DNA of 64,000 nucleotides from Sphaerisporangium rhizosphaerae (lineage in GTDB: Bacteria > Actinomycetota > Actinomycetes > Streptosporangiales > Streptosporangiaceae), in NCBI RefSeq assembly GCF_042665155.1, contig NZ_JBHTCG010000028.1, positions 1 to 64,000 of the forward strand. The letters are read 5' to 3'. Both the position numbers and the translations under genes were made by a program. Numbering within the stretch: the stretch's first letter is position 1; the number at the start of each line of letters is the position of its first letter. Below, one piece after another: positions 8,096 through 15,951 of this stretch. A model generated the notes under the pieces. It worked only from the letters and a program-made list of their open reading frames with translations, did no database searches and was not told where the DNA came from.

Positions 8096-9091
8096 TCAGG
8101 CCTGGCGGGCGTTGGACGCGAGGCGCTCGGCGAGCGCGATGACGAGGTCGCGCAGTTCGTCGGGGCGCTCGATGACGAACGGCCGGTCGAGTGCGGCGAG
8201 TGTCGGCGGCAACCAGTCGAGCCGCTCCGCCCGTAGCCGGACGCGCAGCCAGCGGTCGGTCGCCGGGTCCTTGCCCGCCGCGGGCTCGTGCTCCTCCAGG
8301 ATCGCGACGCCGGCGGGAAGGTGGGCGCGGATCCGCTCGACCGTCCCGTGGATCCGCAAGATCACCTCATGCCGGTACTCGGCCGTGGCGAACCCTGACA
8401 ACACGCGATGTGCCGGATCGGGACCCTCGGGCGCCTCGAAAGAGCCGGGCAGGGTCCGCGCGTCCGCGATGCGATCGAGCCGGAAGGTCCGGTCCTCGCC
8501 GATCTCGGGGTCGGTGCCCGTGACGTACCACCGGCCCGAATGGGCGACGATCCCGTACGAGTGGAGTGTGCGTTCGCTGCGCCGGCCGTCGCGGTCGGTG
8601 TACCGGATCGAGACCGGTCGGCGATGGCGTACAGCGTCGGCGATGGTGAGCAGGATTCCGGCGTCCGGGGTGGCGAACTCACGGGGCCGATCCGTGAAGA
8701 AGAGAGATTCAAGGAGGGTGTCGAGCCGGCGGGCGATGTGCTTGGGCAGCACCCGCCGGATCTTGGCCGATGCCGTCTCGCTCGCGGTGTGCCCCGCCGC
8801 CGTCAACCCTGCTCGGCGGCCGGCGACCAGGCCGAGCAGCACGGCCAGCGCCTCGTCGTCGCTGAGCATGAGCGGAGGCAGACGGTACCCGGGGGCGAGC
8901 CGGTAGCCGCCGTAGCGGCCGCGCACCGACTCCACGGGCACGTCAAGGTCGATCAGCTGGTCCACATACCGCCGCACGGTGCGCCCGTCGACGCCGAGCC
9001 GGTCGGCGAGCTCGGCCACCGTCCGGGTGCCGCCCGACTGCAGCAACTCCAGCAGTGTCAGCACGCGGCCGGTGGGTCGAGGCACGTGCAC
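8096..9091 (-). CDS. WYL-domain transcriptional regulator (YafY/DeoR type)
   Basis: About 331 residues. An N-terminal winged helix (TLLELLQSGGTRTVAELADRLGVDGRTVRRYVDQL, residues 12-46) is followed by GRYGGYRLAPGYRLPPLMLS, the usual link into the effector part. The WYL domain contains RRPVSIRYTDRDGRR and SYGIVAHSGRWYVTG (about residues 145-190). WYL domains bind small ligands or nucleic acid and are common in actinobacterial one-component regulators. It starts at one of two GTG codons (9091 or 9085). The divergent VOC gene at 9178 begins fewer than 90 bases away, so the shared intergenic region probably holds both promoters, and autoregulation or control of the neighbour is likely. Confidence 0.88.
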   Translation of the reverse strand: MHVPRPTGRVLTLLELLQSGGTRTVAELADRLGVDGRTVRRYVDQLIDLDVPVESVRGRYGGYRLAPGYRLPPLMLSDDEALAVLLGLVAGRRAGLTAAGHTASETASAKIRRVLPKHIARRLDTLLESLFFTDRPREFATPDAGILLTIADAVRHRRPVSIRYTDRDGRRSERTLHSYGIVAHSGRWYVTGTDPEIGEDRTFRLDRIADARTLPGSFEAPEGPDPAHRVLSGFATAEYRHEVILRIHGTVERIRAHLPAGVAILEEHEPAAGKDPATDRWLRVRLRAERLDWLPPTLAALDRPFVIERPDELRDLVIALAERLASNARQA

Positions 9092-9177
9092 AGCCTACGG
9101 CGAATACAGGACCGATTCTGTCCCCTATTTCTCCTAGCCTGCGAGGTGCAGCCACTCCATCAGCCAAGGAGATCACC

Positions 9178-9576
9178 ATGGACTTCGTCTCGATCCGCAT
9201 CATCACCGAGGACGTCCGGCGCCTCGTCGAGTTCTACGAGGGAGTCACAGGGGTGCGGGCGATGTGGGCCACCGAGGACTTCGCCGAACTCAAGACCCCC
9301 AACGCCACCCTCGCGATCGCCGGCACCCGCACCGTCCCGCTGTTCGCCCCGGGCTCCGCCCGCCCGGCGGACAACCACAGCGTGATCACCGAGTTCCGTG
9401 TCGACGACGTGGACCGCGTGCACCGGAACCTGACCGGCCTGGTCACCGACTTCGTCACCGAGCCCACCACGATGCCCTGGGGCAACCGGTCGCTGCTGTT
9501 CCGCGACCCCGACGGCAACCTCGTGAACTTCTTCACCCCGGTCACCCCGGCGGCCATCGAGAAGTTCGCCCGTTGA
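9178..9576 (+). CDS. VOC family (glyoxalase/dioxygenase-fold) protein
   Basis: 132 residues from the ATG at 9178, preceded by AAGGAG at 9167. MDFVSIRIITEDVRRLVEFYEGVTG and the C-terminal NRSLLFRDPDGNLVNFFTPV are the paired beta-alpha-beta-beta-beta motifs of the vicinal oxygen chelate superfamily. The final glutamate found in metal-binding members is replaced here by Asn (NLVNFF), so metal-dependent catalysis is uncertain; a binding, resistance or stress-associated role is equally possible. The gene is divergent from the WYL regulator and is its most likely target. Confidence 0.85.
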   Translation: MDFVSIRIITEDVRRLVEFYEGVTGVRAMWATEDFAELKTPNATLAIAGTRTVPLFAPGSARPADNHSVITEFRVDDVDRVHRNLTGLVTDFVTEPTTMPWGNRSLLFRDPDGNLVNFFTPVTPAAIEKFAR

Positions 9577-9691
9577 CACCGGAAACAGCCGCGCACGCGG
9601 GACCCCTGAGATCCCGATCGCCGCGACCGGCACGAAGCACAGACGGACCCGCCCCTGCACTTCGTGGAACCGACGTCCTGCGACACCACGG

Positions 9692-10219
9692 CTAGCGGTG
9701 GATGAGGTCGTACAGCCAGGTGTCTGCCTCCTCCGGCGCGCCGAAGCGGATCACGCGCAGATGGGCGAAGCGAGGATCGTGGACGAGCCGGTGGATGGCC
9801 GCCCTGCGGGCCGCGTGCTGGGACCAGGCCCACCAGGCCGGGTGGTCGCGGCGGAACCAGCCGGCCAGGGTCTCGCGGTTGCCGCCGAAGACCGGCTCGC
9901 GCAGCAGGGTCCGCCGCAGCGATCGGCGCAGGACCCGCGGCATGATCACGCTTCTGGAGTAGTCCAGCCAGACCACGGTGTCGGCGTGCTCCCACAGCAG
10001 CTCGCGCACCTGGGGGTAGCCGAAGGAGTCGAACACCCAGCCGGGCGAGGAGACGATGGCGGCCACCTTCGCCGCGAACCCGTCGTCCACGGCCCACCCC
10101 GGCCCCACATAGTGCAATGCGTCCATCTCGTGATACGGCACCGCGAGATGATCACCCAACACCCGCGCCATGGTCGACTTCCCGGCCCCACTGATCCCGA
10201 CGACAAGCACACGACGCAC
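9692..10219 (-). CDS. P-loop kinase-like ATPase (FlaR/adenylate-kinase-like)
   Basis: 175 residues. The Walker A motif GISGAGKST (residues 8-16) is followed by HEMDALHYVGPGWA, the substrate-loop pattern of the small 'topology modulation protein' FlaR-like group of nucleoside/adenylate-kinase-like P-loop proteins. DTVVWLDYSR (about 80-89) acts as the Walker B-like strand and an Arg-rich lid (RVLRRSLRRTLLR) comes after it. It starts with GTG at 10219. The phosphoryl acceptor is unknown. It is monocistronic, and its neighbours do not suggest a pathway. Confidence 0.78.
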   Translation of the reverse strand: MRRVLVVGISGAGKSTMARVLGDHLAVPYHEMDALHYVGPGWAVDDGFAAKVAAIVSSPGWVFDSFGYPQVRELLWEHADTVVWLDYSRSVIMPRVLRRSLRRTLLREPVFGGNRETLAGWFRRDHPAWWAWSQHAARRAAIHRLVHDPRFAHLRVIRFGAPEEADTWLYDLIHR

Positions 10220-10275
10220 CTATGCACGATAAGCCCCCGACAGTGCTCAGGTGCCGTCAGGTGTCCTCGGACGGG

Positions 10276-10530
10276 TCAATGGCGCCGGTGGTCATGAACC
10301 AATCCGGTCACCAATCTCCCCGCCGACACGCAGGCGCCAGGTGCGACCATCAGAACCACCATTCCTGGGGCCCACCTTGAGGAGACAAGCCACAGGGCGG
10401 CGATCGAAGACATGGCCAGGTGCGCGATCAGGAAGACGCGGTGGGCTCGTCTGTTCTTCAGGGTGAGCAGTGCCATGACCAGCCACGCGAGCATGGAACC
10501 GTAGACGATGACGAGCCCACCGATGATCAT
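10276..10530 (-). CDS. Small membrane protein, unknown function
   Basis: 84 residues, with an ATG at 10530 preceded by AAGGA. Two or three hydrophobic segments are visible: IIGGLVIVYGSMLAWLVMAL (2-21), FLIAHLAMSSIAALWLV (33-49) and MVVLMVAPGACVSAG (56-70), joined by a basic loop KNRRAHR. It lies 21 bases downstream of the DUF397 gene on the same strand and may share its transcript. No family recognised. Confidence 0.6.
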   Translation of the reverse strand: MIIGGLVIVYGSMLAWLVMALLTLKNRRAHRVFLIAHLAMSSIAALWLVSSRWAPGMVVLMVAPGACVSAGRLVTGLVHDHRRH

Positions 10531-10551
10531 TCCTTGCTCCGTCTCGGGGAC

Positions 10552-10728
10552 TCAGACTTTGATCCTGGCCAGGAACGCCCTGAACGCTCCGGCGGTCACG
10601 GTCAGATGCCCCTGCGCGATGTCCTTGCTGTCACGGATCGCGACAACGCCCGAAATCGCCGCGATCTCGACGCACTCACCGCCGTTGGCTGAGCTGTAAG
10701 AACTTCTACACCACTTCAAGGCGTCCAT
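10552..10728 (-). CDS. DUF397 domain protein
   Basis: 58 residues, start ATG at 10728. The sequence begins MDALKWCRSSYSSANGGECV and continues with VVAIRDSKD, then ends AFRAFLARIKV. The W-x(2)-SSYSSxNGGxCVE pattern, the V-x-RDSK motif and the final F-x-x-F-L segment define DUF397, a short actinobacterial domain. Such genes normally sit beside an XRE-type helix-turn-helix gene, and the pair acts as a regulatory or toxin-antitoxin-like unit in Streptomyces development. No XRE partner is present here, so this is an orphan copy. It precedes the small membrane protein gene on the same strand. Confidence 0.88.
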   Translation of the reverse strand: MDALKWCRSSYSSANGGECVEIAAISGVVAIRDSKDIAQGHLTVTAGAFRAFLARIKV

Positions 10729-10832
10729 TCTGTTCTCACCTTCTCGCTGGGTCCCTGCTGGATTCCGTGGCGATCAGGCAGCGTGGCGGTGCCGTGGTCA
10801 CCCACCGAGTGGTGCCTGAGGCGTGGTGGGGG

Positions 10833-12050
10833 TTAGGCCAGGTGGGCGTCCACGGGGAGTACTGGGGCGTCCACTTCGATGGTCTGGGGGTATTTGATGC
10901 CGGCGCCGGTGTTCAGGACGACGACCTGGTCGTCGGGGGCGATCCAGCCTGAGGCGCGGAGCTTGCGGGCCGCGGCGAACGCCGCCGCGCCCTCCGGGCA
11001 GACGAAGGCGCCTTCGAGGGCCGCCACCTCGCGGAGTTCGGCCAGCAGTTCGGCGTCGGTGACCGTGACCGCGGTGCCCGAGGTCGCGGCCAGGGCCCGC
11101 AGGATCAGGAAGTCGCCGAGCGGCTTCGGGACGTTGATGCCGAAGGCCACGGTGCGCGCGCCGTCCCAGTAGCGGCTCTCGGGCTCCCCGCTCTCGAAGG
11201 CGCGGACGATCGGCGCGCAGCCCTCGGCCTGCACCGCGACCAGCCGCGGCAGCGGCCCTGCGATCCAGCCGAGCTCGCGCAGTTCCTCCAATGCCTTGTG
11301 GATGCCGATCAGGCCGACCCCGCCGCCGGTCGGGTAGAGGATCACATCGGGCATCCGCCAGCCGAGCTGCTCGACGATCTCGATGCCCATGGTCTTCTTG
11401 CCCTCGATGCGGTAGGGCTCCTTGAGCGTCGAGGCGTCGAAGACCCGGCCGCCGGAGGCGGCGACCAGTTCGCCGACGATGCGGCCGGCGTCGCTGATCA
11501 GGCCGTCGACCAGGTACAGGTCCGTCCCCGAGGCCACGCACTCGCGCCGGGTGATCTCCGGCGCGTCCACCGGCATGACCACGGTGGCGGCCAGGCCGGC
11601 CCGTGCGCCGTACAGGGCCCACGCGGCGCCGGCGTTGCCGTTGGTCGGCATGGCCAGCCGCTCGACGCCCAGCTCGGCCGCGCGCGACACCCCGACCGCC
11701 GCGCCGCGGGCCTTGAACGAGCCGGTGGGGATCAGTCCTTCGTCCTTCATCAGCAGCCGGGGCACCCCGATGCGTTCGCCGTAGCGCGCCATCTCCAGCA
11801 GCGGCGTCATCCCCTCGCCGAGGCTGGTGACCGACCGCGGGTCACGCACCGGGAGGAGCTCGTGGTAGCGCCACAGGTCGGGGGAGCGCCGCGCGAGGTC
11901 GTCAGGGGTGACCGAGGCCCGGACGGCCGCCAGGTCGTAGCGGGCCAGCAGTGGGGACGCGCACCGGGTGCACAGGTTCTGCGGCCGCTCGCTGTCGTGC
12001 TCGGCTCCGCACCGGCCGCACTCCAGGTGGGACAGATGGCTGAAACTCAA
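10833..12050 (-). CDS. thrC: Threonine synthase
   Basis: 405 residues if started at the TTG at 12050 (reading SFSHLSHLECGRCGA after the initiator), preceded by AGGGAG; an in-frame upstream start at 12149 would add 33 residues with no family resemblance. An N-terminal CxxC...CxxC zinc-ribbon-like segment (CGRCG, CTRC) is followed by the fold-type II PLP core. GSFKARG (about residue 110) carries the Schiff-base lysine, TNGNAG the phosphate-binding turn, and PTGGGVGL the glycine loop. It converts O-phosphohomoserine to threonine. It is monocistronic and not part of the peptide cluster, although threonine is a likely precursor of diaminobutyrate there. Confidence 0.85.
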   Translation of the reverse strand: MSFSHLSHLECGRCGAEHDSERPQNLCTRCASPLLARYDLAAVRASVTPDDLARRSPDLWRYHELLPVRDPRSVTSLGEGMTPLLEMARYGERIGVPRLLMKDEGLIPTGSFKARGAAVGVSRAAELGVERLAMPTNGNAGAAWALYGARAGLAATVVMPVDAPEITRRECVASGTDLYLVDGLISDAGRIVGELVAASGGRVFDASTLKEPYRIEGKKTMGIEIVEQLGWRMPDVILYPTGGGVGLIGIHKALEELRELGWIAGPLPRLVAVQAEGCAPIVRAFESGEPESRYWDGARTVAFGINVPKPLGDFLILRALAATSGTAVTVTDAELLAELREVAALEGAFVCPEGAAAFAAARKLRASGWIAPDDQVVVLNTGAGIKYPQTIEVDAPVLPVDAHLA

Positions 12051-12444
12051 CGCGCGCTCCCTGGCTGCTCTCGAGTGGGGGACGTGCCCGCGACAGGGCC
12101 GCGGGTACGCGGGGTGCACCAAGAGGTCATCGGTTTCCGGTCGTCCCATTATCGCCAGGCGTGGTGGACGGGCGTTCCCGGGGTGCGTCCCGGCTCCGGC
12201 GGCCCGCCGGAAACTTTCACAGGCGGACGAGGGCGTTCGCCGCTTGACCTGGACTGTCGGAAAGGTTTTCCCTGCCGCGTTGCCTCTGGTGGCGGCCGAA
12301 CCTACGGTGACCCCACTCCACGGCGAATCCGATCAGCGATCAAGTCGAAACGCCGTCGAAGCGCTTCGACGGTGATTTCGACGGGGTTACGGCGAATCCC
12401 GCCGGGCCGGACGCCCGGCGACACGACGGCAGGAGAGGAAGATC
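12051..12444. other. Divergent intergenic region, thrC / GH12
   Basis: These 394 bases separate thrC (-) from the GH12 gene (+). On the thrC side CCCGCG/CGCGGG near 12088-12106 can form a small leader hairpin. On the GH12 side lies the strong palindrome described separately. No gene is supported here. Confidence 0.5.
12353..12372. promoter_or_regulatory. LacI-type operator candidate upstream of GH12
   Basis: CCGTCGAAGCGCTTCGACGG is a perfect 20-bp palindrome with an AAGCGCTT core, the arrangement typical of LacI-family operators that control polysaccharide-degrading enzymes in actinomycetes. Outer GTCGAAA and TTTCGAC arms extend the dyad. It ends 72 bases before the GH12 start. A regulator gene is not in the window, so the link is inferred. 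Confidence 0.6.
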
Positions 12445-13137
12445 ATGCTCAGGACGTCACGCCTACTCGTCCCGGTGTCGGTGCTGGTGGCGCTCGTCGG
12501 CCTGCTCGCCACCCCGGCGCAGGCGGCGACCTGGTCCTCCACCGACCGGTGGGGCACCTGGACCAACGGCGGCTACACCCTCTACAACAACATCTGGGGC
12601 AACGGCGCGGGCCCGCAGACCATCTGGGCCAACAGCTACAGCAACTGGGGCGTGTGGGCGAACCACCCCAACACCGGCGGGGTGAAGTCCTACCCCAACG
12701 CCACAAGGAACGTGAACCGGCGCATCAGCGCGCTCGGCAGCGCGAGCAGCAGCTTCAACGTCACCGTGCCGAACGGCGGCGCCTACACCACGGCCTACGA
12801 CATCTGGTGCGACGGCCACACCTACGAGATCATGCTGTGGATGAACAAGTACGGGCCGGTCGGCCCGATCGGCTCACGCCAGACCAGCGTCTCGGCCGGC
12901 GGCCACAACTGGGACGTCTACCGCGGGTCCAACGGCTCCAACCAGGTGTTCTCCTTCGTCCGGCAGGGCAACACCAGCTCCGGCACGGTCGACATCAAGG
13001 CGATCTTGACCTGGCTGCGCGGCAACAACTGGTTCGGCGACGTGACCTTGGGCGACGTCCAGTTCGGCTACGAGATCACCTCCTCCAGCGGCGGCATGGA
13101 CTTCCGCACCAACGGCTTCTCGGTCTCGGCGAACTGA
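12445..13137 (+). CDS. Secreted glycoside hydrolase family 12 (endoglucanase-like)
   Basis: 230 residues with AGGAGAGGAAG just before the ATG. A signal peptide covers residues 1-27 (MLRTSR, hydrophobic core, TPAQA) with likely cleavage before ATWSS. The mature chain shows GH12 features: NGGYTLYNNIWG, AYDIWCDG, then YEIMLWMNK with the presumed nucleophile Glu128, and FGYEI with the presumed acid/base Glu210 near the C-terminus. GH12 enzymes cleave beta-1,4-glucans or xyloglucan. There is no cellulose-binding module; the protein is a bare catalytic domain. The gene stands alone between an operator-like palindrome and a strong terminator, consistent with induction by a plant polysaccharide. Confidence 0.9.
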   Translation: MLRTSRLLVPVSVLVALVGLLATPAQAATWSSTDRWGTWTNGGYTLYNNIWGNGAGPQTIWANSYSNWGVWANHPNTGGVKSYPNATRNVNRRISALGSASSSFNVTVPNGGAYTTAYDIWCDGHTYEIMLWMNKYGPVGPIGSRQTSVSAGGHNWDVYRGSNGSNQVFSFVRQGNTSSGTVDIKAILTWLRGNNWFGDVTLGDVQFGYEITSSSGGMDFRTNGFSVSAN

Positions 13138-13145
13138 CCGCGCGA

Positions 13146-13185
13146 CCGGCTGATCGCGCGATCCCCTGACCGCGCGATCAGCCGG
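13146..13185 (+). terminator. Terminator of the GH12 gene
   Basis: CCGGCTGATCGCGCG (13146-13160) and its exact complement (13171-13185) form a 15-bp stem with a 10-base loop, starting 9 bases after the stop codon. Confidence 0.8.
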
Positions 13186-13418
13186 CACGGTGCAGAGATC
13201 CCGGGCGTACGCCCACCGGTGCGGGTACCGCCGGCCGCTCGGGACAGGTGTCCGCGAGCGGCTCGGCGGGCCGCCGGAACCGGGTGCCGATGCCGACGCC
13301 GTAAAGTCAACTATTTAGGTAGGTATAGACAGGTATCCGGAAAGCGGCGTAGCCTCCGGCCAACGGCCATCGATCGGCGGAGGGGCCATCGTGGCGCCCT
13401 TCGATCCGGAGGTGGTCA

Positions 13419-13616
13419 ATGCCGATGTCCGATTCGTTTCCCCCGCTCCATCGCGCCGTCGCGCTCGACGGGGCCGGGCGGCATCCGGCCGCACGGCGCG
13501 CGCCACGGGAGACGGAGCTCTTCACCGTCCGCTACCGGTCCGACCTGGTCGCGGAGGCCGGGCGGGGCCTGGCCGGGCCGCGGCGGACCGGCGAGGACAG
13601 AGGGGACGGCTCGTGA
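13419..13616 (+). pseudogene. N-terminal stub of an NtaA/SnaA/DszA-type flavin monooxygenase
   Basis: A 65-codon frame begins (ATG 13419 or 13425) with SDSFPPLHRAVALDGAGRHP, then AELFTVRYRSDLVAEAGRGL after a short gap; the second segment reads ETELFTVRYRSDLVAEAGRGL in this copy. Both match the first 45-50 residues of NtaA/SnaA/DszA-family luciferase-like monooxygenases, normally about 400 residues or more. The frame then turns into an unrelated Arg/Gly-rich tail and stops in a GTGA overlap with the next gene. The simplest reading is an internal deletion that removed most of a cmoJ-like gene but kept its start and its coupling to the gene downstream. The stub may survive as a translational leader. 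Confidence 0.7.
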
Positions 13617-14671
13617 GATTCCTGCTGATCACCCTGATCGTGCACGCGCCGGATCCGGTGACCGGGGTGCGCAAGCCGACCTACGAGCGGTTCTGCGAGG
13701 TGCTCGACAACGCCGTGCTCGCCGAGGAGCTCGGCTTCGACGGCTTCGGCGTGGGGGAGCGGCATGAACGGCCCTTCATCTCCTCCTCCCCTCCGGTGGT
13801 GCTGAGCCACATCGCCGCGCTCACCTCCCGGATCCGGCTCTTCACCGCGGTCACCACACTGAGCCTGCTCGACCCGGTCCGGGCCTACGAGGACTACGCG
13901 ACCCTCGACCACCTCTCCGGCGGCCGGCTGGAGCTGATCATCGGCAAGGGCAACGGCACCGCCCAACGGGAGCTGTTCCACGTCACGCCCGAGGACCAGT
14001 GGGACCGCAACGCCGAGGGCTACGAGCTGTTCCGCCGGCTGTGGCGGGAGGAGAAGGTCACCGCCACGCCGCGGTTCCGGCCGAGCCTCACCGAGGCGGA
14101 GGTGTGGCCCCGGCCGCTGCAACGGCCGATCCGCGTCTGGCACGGCAGCGCGACCAGCCGGGAATCGGTCGACCTGGCCGCGCGCTACGGCGACCCGCTC
14201 TTCTCGGCGAACGTCAGCAACCCGATCGAGCCCTACGCCGAGCTGGTCCGCCACTACCGCGAGCGGTGGGCCGCCTACGGTCACGATCCGGCCGCCGCCG
14301 TGGTCGGGGCCGGCACCGCCGGCTACTACGCCGACCACCGGTCGCAGGACGCCCTCGCGGCCTACCGGCCGGTCTTCGAGGGAACGCTCGCGTTCCAGCG
14401 GCGACTCGGGCTGGAGCCGGTCTTTCCCACCCTGGAGGACTTCGTCGAGCGCAGCTCCGCCCTGATCGGCAGCCCGCAGCAGATCGTCGAGAAGGTCCAC
14501 CGCTACCACGAGCGTTTCGGCCACAGCGTCATGCACCTGCACGCCGACGCCGATGGCCTGACCGACGCCCAGCACCGCGCGTCACTGGAGCTGTTCCAGT
14601 CGGACATCGCGCCGGTGTTGCGCAAGGAGATACCGGACCCGCCCTGGGAGTGGGGGCCGGTCACTCCGTAG
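13613..14671 (+). CDS. LLM-class flavin-dependent oxidoreductase
   Basis: 352 residues from a GTG that overlaps the preceding stub's stop. It shows the bacterial-luciferase-like TIM barrel: FLLITLIVHAP, LAEELGFDGFGVGERHERPF (about residues 36-55), IAALTSRIRLFTAVTTLSLLDPVRAYEDYATLDHLSGGRLELIIGKGN (about 67-114) and RPIRVWHGSATS. Such enzymes use reduced FMN to oxidise sulfur or carbon-heteroatom compounds, or use F420. Its neighbours (a second LLM enzyme and an amino-acid-type ABC transporter) suggest scavenging of an organosulfur compound such as S-alkylcysteine, as in the Bacillus ytmI operon. The exact substrate is unknown. Confidence 0.82.
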   Translation: MRFLLITLIVHAPDPVTGVRKPTYERFCEVLDNAVLAEELGFDGFGVGERHERPFISSSPPVVLSHIAALTSRIRLFTAVTTLSLLDPVRAYEDYATLDHLSGGRLELIIGKGNGTAQRELFHVTPEDQWDRNAEGYELFRRLWREEKVTATPRFRPSLTEAEVWPRPLQRPIRVWHGSATSRESVDLAARYGDPLFSANVSNPIEPYAELVRHYRERWAAYGHDPAAAVVGAGTAGYYADHRSQDALAAYRPVFEGTLAFQRRLGLEPVFPTLEDFVERSSALIGSPQQIVEKVHRYHERFGHSVMHLHADADGLTDAQHRASLELFQSDIAPVLRKEIPDPPWEWGPVTP

Positions 14672-14701
14672 CCCGTTTCCGCCTTCTTAGAAGGGTGACA
14701 C

Positions 14702-15832
14702 ATGGCCACCATCCCACTGGCAGTGCTCGACCTGGTGCCGATCTCGTCGGGGTCGACCGCCGTGCAGGCCCTGCGTAACAGCATCGACCTGGCGCGGCAG
14801 GCGGAACGCTTCGGCTACGCCCGCTACTGGTTCGCCGAGCACCACCTCAACCCAGGGGTCGCCGGGACATCGCCCGCCGTACTGCTGGCGCTGACCGCGT
14901 CGGCGACCTCGACGATCCGGATCGGGTCCGGCGCGGTGCAGATGGGCCACCGCACGGCCCTGTCGACGGTCGAGGAGTTCGGGCTCATCGACGCGCTGCA
15001 CCCGGGGCGCCTGGACCTCGGTCTCGGCCGGTCGGGCGGGCGGCCGGCCGAGACGGCCCGGGAACCGGCGCTGGTGTCCGGCGCCACGGTGGTCGACGGG
15101 CGGGCGCCGAACGGGTTGCCGATCCCGCCGAAGTTCTCCTTCGCCCATCTGCTCGCCTCGCCGCGTTTCGCGTTGCAGAAGACGCTGCTGCAACTGCCCG
15201 GCGCGCGGTCGCAGGACTACACCGAACAGGTCGGCGACATCCTCGACCTGCTGCGCGGCACCTACCGGTCCCCGGAGGGCGAGGAAGCGCATGTGGTCCC
15301 GGGTGAGGGCGCGCAGGTGCAGCTCTGGATCCTCGGCAGCAGCGGCGGCGAGAGCGCGAACGTGGCCGGCGCGAACGGCCTGCGGTTCGCCGCCAACTAC
15401 CACGTCAGTCCCGGCAGCGTACTGGAGGCGGCCGAGGGCTACCGGGCCGCGTTCCGCCCGTCCGCGGAGCTGGACCGGCCCTATGTCAGCGTCTCCGCCG
15501 ACGTCGTCGTCGCCGGGACCGAGGCCGCCGCCCGCGACCTCGCCGCGGGTTACGGGCCGTGGGTGCGCAGCATCCGGACCGCCGAAGGGGCGATCCCGTT
15601 CCCGGCCCCCGCCGAGGCCCGTGCCATCCCATGGAGCGAGGCCGACCGTGAGCTGGTCGCCGACCGCGTCGACACCCAGTTCGTCGGGACCGCCGGGCAG
15701 GTCGCCGACCGGCTCGAACAGCTTCGGGAGGCGACCGGCGCCGACGAGCTCGTCGTCACGACCATCACCCATGACCACAAGGACCGGGTGCGCTCCTACC
15801 GGTTGCTCGCCGAGGAATGGCACCGCCGGTGA
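14702..15832 (+). CDS. LLM-class flavin monooxygenase (CmoO/YtmO-like)
   Basis: 376 residues, ATG at 14702 preceded by AGAAGGG. The N-terminus PLAVLDLVPISSGSTAVQAL and the motif AERFGYARYWFAEHHLNPGVAGTSP (about residues 36-60) place it in the group of luciferase-like oxidoreductases that includes Bacillus CmoO/YtmO. GSGAVQMGHRTALSTVEEFGLIDALHPGRLDLGLGR follows as expected. In Bacillus these enzymes oxidise modified cysteine derivatives in sulfur salvage. Here it lies between another LLM enzyme and an operator-like palindrome that heads the transporter genes. The family is certain; the sulfur role is inferred from context. Confidence 0.84.
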   Translation: MATIPLAVLDLVPISSGSTAVQALRNSIDLARQAERFGYARYWFAEHHLNPGVAGTSPAVLLALTASATSTIRIGSGAVQMGHRTALSTVEEFGLIDALHPGRLDLGLGRSGGRPAETAREPALVSGATVVDGRAPNGLPIPPKFSFAHLLASPRFALQKTLLQLPGARSQDYTEQVGDILDLLRGTYRSPEGEEAHVVPGEGAQVQLWILGSSGGESANVAGANGLRFAANYHVSPGSVLEAAEGYRAAFRPSAELDRPYVSVSADVVVAGTEAAARDLAAGYGPWVRSIRTAEGAIPFPAPAEARAIPWSEADRELVADRVDTQFVGTAGQVADRLEQLREATGADELVVTTITHDHKDRVRSYRLLAEEWHRR

Positions 15833-15865
15833 GACGGCCGGGCGGTGAGATGGCCGGGTGTAAAA

Positions 15866-15891
15866 ACCTACTAAACAAGTAGGTCTTGACG
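15866..15891 (+). promoter_or_regulatory. Palindromic operator overlapping a promoter
   Basis: ACCTACT (15866-15872) and AGTAGGT (15878-15884) form a perfect dyad around AAACA, followed at once by TTGACG (15886-15891), a plausible -35 element; a TGAGGT 17 bases later could be the -10. A related sequence, CTATTTAGGTAGGTATAG, lies at 13310-13327 upstream of the first monooxygenase stub. Two similar sites in one operon suggest a common repressor. Confidence 0.5.
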
Positions 15892-15951
15892 GGAACATCA
15901 GGCTGTGTTGAGGTGAAACCGTCTACCTCGCCCCCCAGGAAGGCGGCATCC

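Noticed and set aside
12051..12149. 33-residue N-terminal extension of threonine synthase
   Set aside because: The extension has no similarity to the family; the TTG at 12050 follows a ribosome site and starts the conserved SFSHLSHLEC sequence.
11298..13169. A 623-codon + strand frame crossing thrC and the GH12 gene
   Set aside because: It is antisense to thrC and in the wrong frame for GH12, whose signal peptide and catalytic motifs are in a different frame.
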